Assembly: GCA_016235815.1 (NCBI GenBank)
Contig: JACRIM010000021.1
Span: forward strand, 1 to 64,000
Reading direction: 5' to 3'
Source: Planctomycetota bacterium
GTDB taxonomy: Bacteria; Planctomycetota; Phycisphaerae; UBA1845; UTPLA1
Length of the DNA: 64,000 nucleotides
Program-made: the position numbers and the translations under genes
Shown: in pieces, positions 57,702 through 64,000 of the stretch
Position numbering within the stretch: the stretch's first letter is position 1
Layout: every line of letters begins with the position of its first letter
Notes under the pieces: generated by a model
The model's database searches: none
Told to the model about the DNA's origin: nothing
Seen by the model: the letters and a program-made list of their open reading frames with translations, nothing else

Positions 57702-59681
57702 ATGAACACCCGGTGCAGGATTTGGATCGCCGGCATTGTCCTTGCCGCGTCATCGCTTACGTTGGCCGACGACATCGCGGCCAAGGTCGCCGCGGCGAAG
57801 GGTGATTTCAACGGGGCCGACACCGTCGTGGTCTTTGACTCGACGAATGTGAGCGTTGCTGATTCGGGGATCGGCACGAATCGCTGCACCCGCGTGGTGA
57901 AGGCGCTCACCGAGGCTGGCGTGCGGGCGCTATCCGTGCATCGCTGGGACTACGACCCCGCAACCAACACGCTCGAATTGCTCCCAAGCCGAATTCACCG
58001 TGCAAGCGGCGCTGTCGAAGACATCGCGTCGTCCCCGACCGTTGCACCCGCGCCGGCCGGGATCATTTTCTGGGGAAGCATGCAAACCATGCTCGGCGTA
58101 CCCGACCTCAAGGTCGGCGATTCGGTTGAACTCAACTGGACCAAGACCGGCTTCAACGTGGCGTATCTCGGTGGCGGCACCGCGTGCGCCGAGCCGCCCA
58201 TGCCGGGGCACTGGTATGACGTGGTGACATGGCCCGAGGGGACGCCGGTCATTGAAAAGCAGTACACGGTAACCATTTCCAAGAATAAGCCGCTTCAGTA
58301 TGAGGTTGTGAACGGCGAGTTGGGCACGTCCATGCACTTCGATGGCGACAAGGCGGTCTATCGCTTTGAGAAAAAAGACCTCCCGGCGTTTAAGGGCGAG
58401 CCGACGATGTGCTCATCCAGCGACGTGCTGTGCAAGCTCGTCCTGGCCACTGTTGAAAGCTGGCAGCATAAGGCACGCTGGTTTCACGAAAAGAACGAAC
58501 CGAGCTTTAAGACCGACGATGCGATCAAGGCCAAGGTGCGCGAGCTGGTCGGCGAACCCGGCGATAAGCGAATGAGCGACGAAGAGAAGATTGCCTCGCT
58601 CAACCACTGGGTCGCCGAGAATGTCCGCTATGTCGGTACGAGTCGCGGTGCTCACGAAGGTTACACCACGCACGCAGCCATCGAGACGTTTCACGATCGC
58701 GGTGGCGTTTGCAAGGACAAAGCGGGACTGCTTGTGGCGATGCTTCGCGAAGCGGGCTTTGAATCGTATATCGTGATGACGGAGGCTGGGGCACGCGTTG
58801 AGAAAACACCGGCCGATCAATTCAACCATGCGGTTACCAGCGTACGACAGAAAGACGGCACGCTTCGACTTCTCGATCCAACTTGGTTGCCCAAAAACCG
58901 CGAGATGTGGTCCAGTGCCGAACAGCGGCAGGCCGTCGTCTTCGGTACGCCAGAGGGTGAACTTGGATTGCAGCTTTCGCCCTACAGCCCGCCAGCCGAC
59001 AACGCGCTCACATGGCGCGGCGAGGCATCGCTCTCCCCCACCGGCGATCTCAGTGGGCGAATCTCTGTATCCACGATTGGCAGTCCTGAGACGAGCCTGC
59101 GGCGTTCCCTTTCCGGACTTAAACCGTCGGATCGCCCCGGGCGATTCGAAGAAAGCCTGCGACGACTCGCGCCAAACGCCACATTGGAATCGTTGAGCGT
59201 GACGGACCCCGTGGACTTTGCAAAGGCCGCTGCGGTGGAGCTTCATTACGCCGCGAAAGACTTCGGGATCGGTGAATCGGGCGCCTTCTACTTCCGCCTG
59301 CCAAGTCTTACGGGCGTGCTAAGCGATATGGTCATGGCAGACGTCCACGACAGCGCCGAGACAACCGCGACGGAACGCAAGTATCCCGTCCGGATTCGCT
59401 CGACACGGCGGCTTGACTGCGAAGAGACCGTAAAGTTACCGACCGGATGGAGAATTGATGCCACACCGGCGGCGTTCAAACACGACAGCGATTCCGCCAC
59501 GATGGAATTTACAATCAATTCAACGCCGGGGCAGCTTCGATATCGATGCACGGTTGACCTGAAGAAGCACGTCGTACCGGTGGAAGACTACGCCGACTAC
59601 AAGAAGGTCATTGATGAGCTGGGCAAACTGCGAAATGAACTGGTTGTCTGCCGGGTGGAGGCGCAAAGTGCCCAGCGATAA
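57702..59681 (+). CDS. Secreted DUF3857/transglutaminase-like protein
   Basis: The 659-residue protein has a signal peptide (ending TLADD), an N-terminal DUF3857 beta domain and a transglutaminase-like domain with the catalytic Cys in GGVCKDKAGLLVAMLR (C337), His in FNHAVTSV (H376) and an Asp in LLDPTW. The C-terminal 270 residues are beta-rich. ATG 57702 has GGGAG at a good distance. The next gene has a related architecture and overlaps its end by 14 bases. Confidence 0.85.
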   Translation: MNTRCRIWIAGIVLAASSLTLADDIAAKVAAAKGDFNGADTVVVFDSTNVSVADSGIGTNRCTRVVKALTEAGVRALSVHRWDYDPATNTLELLPSRIHRASGAVEDIASSPTVAPAPAGIIFWGSMQTMLGVPDLKVGDSVELNWTKTGFNVAYLGGGTACAEPPMPGHWYDVVTWPEGTPVIEKQYTVTISKNKPLQYEVVNGELGTSMHFDGDKAVYRFEKKDLPAFKGEPTMCSSSDVLCKLVLATVESWQHKARWFHEKNEPSFKTDDAIKAKVRELVGEPGDKRMSDEEKIASLNHWVAENVRYVGTSRGAHEGYTTHAAIETFHDRGGVCKDKAGLLVAMLREAGFESYIVMTEAGARVEKTPADQFNHAVTSVRQKDGTLRLLDPTWLPKNREMWSSAEQRQAVVFGTPEGELGLQLSPYSPPADNALTWRGEASLSPTGDLSGRISVSTIGSPETSLRRSLSGLKPSDRPGRFEESLRRLAPNATLESLSVTDPVDFAKAAAVELHYAAKDFGIGESGAFYFRLPSLTGVLSDMVMADVHDSAETTATERKYPVRIRSTRRLDCEETVKLPTGWRIDATPAAFKHDSDSATMEFTINSTPGQLRYRCTVDLKKHVVPVEDYADYKKVIDELGKLRNELVVCRVEAQSAQR

Positions 59682-61473
59682 GACCAATACTTGGCGAGTG
59701 CCTTGCGCCTCGACTGTCCTCCTGATTTTGGCATCGGTCACGGTTGCCGAAACTCCCAGGCCTCAAACCCATGAGTCGGCCGATGATGCGGTGATTTCCC
59801 TTTGGGAAGACGCAGTTGCCCCCGTGCCCGAGGGCGGCTACACATGGAGCGTCAAGAAGCACGTCCGCGTGAACAACGATCGCTCCTATGGCGCCTTCGC
59901 CGATCCGCGAATCACGTACAACGCTGATTATCAAACCGTGAAGATCATGACAGCCCGCACGCGCTGCCCCGATGGTCGTGTCGTCGAGGTGCCGAAATAC
60001 TCGCGCAACGAAGTCGCCCCACACGAAACGGCCGGATGGCCCGCCCTCGCCGCTATTCGCCAGATCGTCGTATCCTTTAGCGCGATCGAGCCGGGGGCCG
60101 TATTGGAGTTGGAATACGAGATCGTATCGAAGCGCGGTGCGTTGCCGTTTGATGAATTCGACTTTCAAATCGCGACTTCTTACCCCATTGCCTTGCGTCG
60201 CATACTCCGCAATGGCAAGCCGATCCACGAGGCATCCAACGTCGAGCCACTCATCGACGAGCCGTTGTCCCTGCCCGCGCGAGATCGTAACGGGCTAAAA
60301 GTCCTCACCACTGCGGCCAATACAAAGGCGTGGGCAACCGCCATCCTGAACATCATGGATGACCTTACCAGGGGTGAGAAGTGCCTGCCGTATTGCGATG
60401 AATCCAAACTCGCCGCCACGACCGACCACATCGAGAAGGCTTGGGCGATCCAGGAGGCGTTTGCCAGGCAATTCACCACGGTCGATGCACCGTCTGCCTG
60501 CGTCTGGCCTGCGCTTCGTCCGACAACAACTGTTCGATCAACTCATTATGGAACGTCGCTTGAAGCCGCGAGCTTACTGCTCGCCATGTTTCGCGGCACG
60601 GGATTGAAGGCCGAACCGGTTTTTGCCGTTGCGAGCCAGTCCGACGACATCTCCATTGGAGCGATCTCGGCATTCGCCGTCGCCCTCGAAACCCGCGGCG
60701 AAATCAGCTACTGGCACGCGATGCAGGGTCGAATTCGCAACCCCGGTCCATGGGGAGGCTGGCGGCGTTTTGACCGTGCCTTTGTCACCGGCCGAAGTGA
60801 CATGCCCGCGCGCTTTGACGCCCCCGTCGAAAGCAGACTGGAGGCCTCGGCTCGCCTGGCCCTCGATGAAACAGCGAGTTACACCGGTTCTGTCGACCTG
60901 CGAATGACGGGGCTGTTCCTGACCAACGCCCTGCGCACCGACGAGCAGAAGAAATCGGCGATCAACGAGGCGCTCTCCCGGCTGATCCCCAATGTCGATT
61001 TGTCGAAATACAGCGTCACAACCCTTTCCAACGATGTGTTCGCTGTGAACGCCGACGTAAAGTCGTCCAAGCCTCTTGAAATGGCGGGAGATGGTCGCGT
61101 GTTCGCCGTGCCCTCCGACGGCGCTTGGCTATCGCCGTTTCCACTGCCACTGGGCAAGAGTGGACGAAAGACACTGCTCAAAACGCCGGGGGCATTCGTA
61201 CAGGAAAGCTTTATTGAGATAAAGCTGCCGGACGGTTGGTCCGCGTCTGCATTGCCGAAATCGTACGGCACGGCATTGGCAAACGATGCGAATCTGTCTC
61301 AGCAAGTCGAGGCTGTCGGACAGTGGGTCCGATTGAGAAATAATCTGACGGTTAGTCAGCGAATTTGGCCCGCCGAACGATACTCGGATCTCCGCGCCGC
61401 CATCTGCAACACGCAATCACCCGCCGCCAGAACGCTGGTGATTCGCAAAGCGTCGGCCGTGTCAGGCCGATAG
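59668..61473 (+). CDS. DUF3857/transglutaminase-like protein with degenerate active site
   Basis: The 601-residue protein repeats the architecture of its neighbour: signal-like N-terminus (STVLLILASVTVAE), DUF3857 beta domain, then a transglutaminase-type core and beta-rich end. At the position of the catalytic Cys, the motif reads YGTSLEAASLLLAM (Ser 297), so the triad is missing. It may be a non-catalytic partner. The start is GTG 59668 with GGAGG 7 bases upstream, overlapping the previous gene by 14 bases and indicating coupling. Its end overlaps the convergent STAS gene by 12 bases. Confidence 0.8.
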   Translation: MPSDKTNTWRVPCASTVLLILASVTVAETPRPQTHESADDAVISLWEDAVAPVPEGGYTWSVKKHVRVNNDRSYGAFADPRITYNADYQTVKIMTARTRCPDGRVVEVPKYSRNEVAPHETAGWPALAAIRQIVVSFSAIEPGAVLELEYEIVSKRGALPFDEFDFQIATSYPIALRRILRNGKPIHEASNVEPLIDEPLSLPARDRNGLKVLTTAANTKAWATAILNIMDDLTRGEKCLPYCDESKLAATTDHIEKAWAIQEAFARQFTTVDAPSACVWPALRPTTTVRSTHYGTSLEAASLLLAMFRGTGLKAEPVFAVASQSDDISIGAISAFAVALETRGEISYWHAMQGRIRNPGPWGGWRRFDRAFVTGRSDMPARFDAPVESRLEASARLALDETASYTGSVDLRMTGLFLTNALRTDEQKKSAINEALSRLIPNVDLSKYSVTTLSNDVFAVNADVKSSKPLEMAGDGRVFAVPSDGAWLSPFPLPLGKSGRKTLLKTPGAFVQESFIEIKLPDGWSASALPKSYGTALANDANLSQQVEAVGQWVRLRNNLTVSQRIWPAERYSDLRAAICNTQSPAARTLVIRKASAVSGR

Positions 61474-61797
61474 TTTCGCGACCGCATCTTCCACCGTCGC
61501 GTGAATCTCAAAGAATCGACTCAGTCGCGTCGTGTCGAGGACACCCGCAACGAACGGCGTCAATCCCGCGAGCACAACCCGAGCCTCCTGCGAATTTGCC
61601 TGAGCCGTGATGCGCACCAATTCTCCCAAGGCCGCGGAGTTGATGTAGCCGACCGCGGTGAGATCGAGCACCACCTTTGCCCCCGGGCGCTCAATCAACG
61701 GATTCACCGCGTTCGCCAAATCGCCATCCGGGCCGGCGTAATCCTCGCCGATTCGCACGATCGAGACTTCGCCCTTGGTTTGTACGTCAAACTTCAT
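61462..61797 (-). CDS. STAS-domain protein (anti-sigma factor antagonist type)
   Basis: The 111-residue protein has the STAS pattern with the conserved Ser in VGYINSAALGELV, as in SpoIIAA/RsbV that are phosphorylated at that site. It probably works in a partner-switch, in which an unphosphorylated form releases a sigma factor. It follows the lipoprotein gene with a 4-base overlap. The SpoIIE-type phosphatase at 45059 would be a suitable partner, but their distance makes this inference only. Confidence 0.85.
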   Translation of the reverse strand: MKFDVQTKGEVSIVRIGEDYAGPDGDLANAVNPLIERPGAKVVLDLTAVGYINSAALGELVRITAQANSQEARVVLAGLTPFVAGVLDTTRLSRFFEIHATVEDAVAKLSA

Positions 61798-62237
61798 TCG
61801 CCTGAATCCTTTTCCGATTTGGATGGTCCTTCGAGCTTGACCGGGTCGTTGATTTTCGGAGCTACCGATTTCTCGCCCGGCTGATTTCGAAGGGCCTGTT
61901 CCATTGCGGGTTTTGCGTCGCGGTCACCCATTTGCTTTTGTTGATGCGCCCTCAACTTTGTCATGCTGCGGCCGTCGTTCCAACCACGTTGATAGCCGCT
62001 TTGATATTGCTGATCGGCGAGCCAGAGCCAAAGGTCGTTTCCGTTCCAATCTGACCAAGAACGTTGCGCCTCTTTCAGCCCATCCTGATAGCCCTGATTG
62101 AATTTGCCCGCCGTTTTGACCATCGTCGTCTTCATTTGTCGGCCGTTGTTTTGCCCCTTGCCGCCGGAGCCTTCGTCACAGCCCGCAATACTTGCAAGGA
62201 AAACGCCTGCCAGGAGAACGGTGCATCGATTTGCCAT
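61794..62237 (-). CDS. Lipoprotein of unknown function
   Basis: The 147-residue protein has a lipobox (IAGC, residue 20) and a polar body with GYQDGLKEAQR and SGYQRGWNDGR, two related short units. The end is Gln/Lys/Pro-rich. It overlaps the STAS gene by 4 bases (ATGA). Its pairing with a STAS regulator suggests an envelope sensor or output, but this is inference. Confidence 0.6.
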   Translation of the reverse strand: MANRCTVLLAGVFLASIAGCDEGSGGKGQNNGRQMKTTMVKTAGKFNQGYQDGLKEAQRSWSDWNGNDLWLWLADQQYQSGYQRGWNDGRSMTKLRAHQQKQMGDRDAKPAMEQALRNQPGEKSVAPKINDPVKLEGPSKSEKDSGE

Positions 62238-62249
62238 TGCGGTGCTTCC

Positions 62250-62711
62250 TTACTTCTTCTGGCGATAGACGCCTTTTTCGCAGGCCACCACGAACGACTC
62301 CGCCGTTGTCTTGAGTTGCTCCCATTCCCGCCGAATCCGCTGAGCTTCCTCGGCTCCGACCTCTCCGTCGTCCGCAACGCTCCGGCTTACTTCATTCAAC
62401 AAGTCGCTGAACTCCTTGACCATGTGCTGCGTCGATTGAAGCAGGTCGTCATCGATATCCTTCGAGTCGGCAACCGGATTGTGTACAAAAAAACCATTCG
62501 CCTGGTTGCAGAGCCATGCGACCACATCCAAATCACCGGTCAGTTTCACAATATCTCGGACGCGATCCAGTGGGTTTCGCGTTCCACTGTCGTCGGTATC
62601 GGCCGGCTCGCACCATTTATAAACGAGCGCGGGGGACAGCCGAAGGTCAGCCGCGAGGGCCTTGACGCCGACTTTGTCGGCCGCCTGACGAAGAATTTCA
62701 TACGAGTGCAT
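62250..62711 (-). CDS. Phage CII-like HTH protein
   Basis: The 153-residue protein starts with a helix-turn-helix (MHSYEILRQAADKVGVKALAADLRLS, then PALVYKWCEP) similar to the CII regulatory family (PF06892). The remainder is helical. No phage genes are nearby, so this is a chromosomal regulator rather than prophage. It lies 12 bases upstream of the lipoprotein gene on the same strand and is divergent from rsmA. Confidence 0.6.
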   Translation of the reverse strand: MHSYEILRQAADKVGVKALAADLRLSPALVYKWCEPADTDDSGTRNPLDRVRDIVKLTGDLDVVAWLCNQANGFFVHNPVADSKDIDDDLLQSTQHMVKEFSDLLNEVSRSVADDGEVGAEEAQRIRREWEQLKTTAESFVVACEKGVYRQKK

Positions 62712-62773
62712 GGCACACGCCTCTGGCGTCAGCGTCGGCAAGTGAATTCGCCGCCGCCGTAACGCCACCTCAG

Positions 62774-62779
62774 TATAAT
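62774..62779 (+). promoter_or_regulatory. TATAAT -10 box upstream of rsmA
   Basis: A perfect TATAAT lies 24 bases upstream of the rsmA start. I see no good -35 box at 16-18 bases, so the promoter is tentative. Confidence 0.35.
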
Positions 62780-62802
62780 CGGCGGTTTCGGAGTGCGCAG
62801 CC

Positions 62803-63690
62803 TTGACGAAATCGGCCGAAAGCCCCGGCTTCCAGACCCAATCGCAGCTTCGCGCCCGTTTGGAGGCTGCCGGCCTGTCTCCCCGGCGGATGTTCGGCCA
62901 GAACTTCCTCGTCGACCGCAATTTGATGATGAAGCTCGTTGACGCGGCAAGCCTCACACCACACGACACCATCCTCGAAGTCGGTGGTGGTACGGGAAGC
63001 CTGACGGCGCTTCTTGCCGAACGTGTCGGCCACGTTGTGACGGTGGAAATCGACCGGGGGCTATTTCCATTGCTACAGGAGACGATTCAGCCTTACGCCA
63101 ACGTGACCCTACTACGCTGCGACGCCCTTGCCCGTAAGTCAGCCGTTGAGCCGGAGGTGCTGGACGTTTTGGGCCGTCACGGCCCGAGTCCCGCCGGGGC
63201 GCTCAAGCTCGTGGCGAATCTCCCGTATGACATCGCCACGTCACTGGTGGTGAACCTGCTTATTGGCGACTTCCCCTTTGACCGTTTCTGCTTCACCGTG
63301 CAAACCGAAGTTGCGGATCGATTTCTCGCGGAACCCGACACCGCGGATTACGGCCCGGTAAGCGTTGTGTCCCAATCCCTTACGGAGGGTCGCCGCATTT
63401 GCAAAGCGCCGGCCGAAGCATTCTGGCCCCGACCGAAGGTGCATTCATCCATGGTCGACCTGAAAGTGAAACCGAATGCGCCTCTCGCGCCCGGACGTGC
63501 GCACGCCTTCGCGGAGTTTGTCCGCTCCTTCTTTCAACATCGGCGTCAGATGATCGGCAAAATCGCACGGGGTGTGGCCAACGCCGAAGCGGTCGTCGAC
63601 GCCTGCAAGTCCATGGACATCGACCTCACGGCACGCCCGGCGACACTTGCCCCTGAACAATGGCTGCGAGTTTTCCTTGCCTTGCATTGA
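62803..63690 (+). CDS. rsmA: 16S rRNA dimethyladenosine transferase
   Basis: RsmA (KsgA) dimethylates two adenines near the 3' end of 16S rRNA. The 295-residue protein has FGQNFLVDRN, the SAM-binding LEVGGGTGSLTALLAERV, VTVEIDRGL, the catalytic NLPYDIATSLV and the later FFQHRRQMIGK. The start is a TTG at 62803, the only start codon in frame before the family's conserved region; a few residues either way are possible. Confidence 0.93.
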   Translation: MTKSAESPGFQTQSQLRARLEAAGLSPRRMFGQNFLVDRNLMMKLVDAASLTPHDTILEVGGGTGSLTALLAERVGHVVTVEIDRGLFPLLQETIQPYANVTLLRCDALARKSAVEPEVLDVLGRHGPSPAGALKLVANLPYDIATSLVVNLLIGDFPFDRFCFTVQTEVADRFLAEPDTADYGPVSVVSQSLTEGRRICKAPAEAFWPRPKVHSSMVDLKVKPNAPLAPGRAHAFAEFVRSFFQHRRQMIGKIARGVANAEAVVDACKSMDIDLTARPATLAPEQWLRVFLALH

Positions 63691-63742
63691 GCCGTGTCTC
63701 ACGTCGCCGCTTCCCGTTATACTCCGCACAAACGAGGACCGT

Positions 63743-64000
63743 ATGTCATCCGCCGACAGGCCGCGCGAGCTTTCCACCGTTCATCTGGTCAAGGGGGAGG
63801 ATCTCAACCACCACCAGACGCTTTACGGAGGCCGCTGCGCCGAGTGGTGCGTTCACGCCGCCTACCTCACCGCCGAAAACCTCTTTGATCATCCGCAGCC
63901 GCTTGTCTTCATGTCCATCCGCAGTCTTTCCATGCGAATGCCGGCTCGCCTGGGAGAAATGATCGAGTTCGTCGGTCGGATCGACTACATCGGCGAAAGC
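63743..64000 (+). CDS. Hotdog-fold acyl-CoA thioesterase, partial at window edge
   Basis: The visible 86 residues have LNHHQTLYGGRCAEWCVHAAYLTAE, then a core strand VFMSIRSLSMRMPARLGEMIEFVGRIDYIGES, both typical of acyl-CoA thioesterase (hotdog, PF03061) proteins. ATG 63743 is preceded by GAGGA. The gene runs off the right edge of the window. Confidence 0.75.
   Translation, partial: MSSADRPRELSTVHLVKGEDLNHHQTLYGGRCAEWCVHAAYLTAENLFDHPQPLVFMSIRSLSMRMPARLGEMIEFVGRIDYIGES

Noticed and set aside
62250-62711. CII-like gene as a sign of a prophage
   Set aside because: It has no integrase, structural or lysis genes nearby; rsmA and the STAS unit flank it.

Overview
The window looks like chromosomal DNA of a planctomycete (phylum Planctomycetota, possibly close to Phycisphaerae). 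It is GC-rich. Several protein features are ones I associate with that phylum: a HYExAFE-motif protein, an EF-Tu whose switch I does not carry the usual RGIT sequence, an esterase with dockerin-like calcium repeats, a C-terminal CxxCGYSLKGL/CPECG zinc ribbon, FG-GAP secreted proteins and a long SecE. The two adjacent LptF/LptG permeases point to an LPS-type outer membrane. The assignment rests on protein features only; there is no rRNA in the window.

Layout. 1-3.3 kb is accessory: two unrecognised genes (one probably secreted and apparently frameshifted at a T9 run), then a graveyard of RhuM-family fragments around a four-helix-bundle (S23-type) gene. 3.3-10.5 kb holds a secreted esterase, dihydroorotase (pyrC), a PilZ protein, hisS, a HYExAFE nuclease-like protein and a cluster of three small membrane proteins. 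10.6-15.1 kb has a winged-helix regulator and two large envelope proteins. 15.1-22 kb has speA, lptF-lptG and a TPR membrane protein. 22-25 kb has a thioredoxin-like protein and an Ig-like surface protein with a C-terminal sorting-type tail. 25.3-29.4 kb holds an in-frame chimera of DapB (N-terminal half) and threonine synthase (C-terminal half), two other genes, and the full-length thrC. 29.5-37.5 kb has an RRM protein with a good promoter and long leader, a glycosyltransferase, two lipoproteins, a DUF4846 protein and polA. 37.6-38.5 kb is a VapBC module next to a PIN-gene remnant. 38.7-42.7 kb is the tRNA-Thr, tuf, rpmG, tRNA-Trp, secE, nusG, rplK cluster, with an extra stand-alone KOW-domain gene between nusG and rplK. 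42.9-55.1 kb has a GT-C membrane protein, maf, a SpoIIE-type phosphatase, a glutathione peroxidase, thpR, a MacA/MacB-like three-gene export operon, an FG-GAP lipoprotein and a large membrane protein. 55.3-64 kb has aat, an HU protein, a YhaM-like nuclease, a pair of DUF3857/transglutaminase-like proteins, a STAS-lipoprotein pair, a CII-like HTH protein, rsmA and the start of a hotdog thioesterase.

The most notable signals are the dapB'-'thrC chimera with a near-identical tract against the intact thrC 2.7 kb away; the free-standing NusG-like KOW gene that overlaps the nusG stop codon; the layered RhuM/S23 remnants; the homopolymer frameshift that hides a signal peptide; and the paired active and apparently inactive transglutaminases. 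No CRISPR array, rRNA, complete insertion sequence or prophage was seen.
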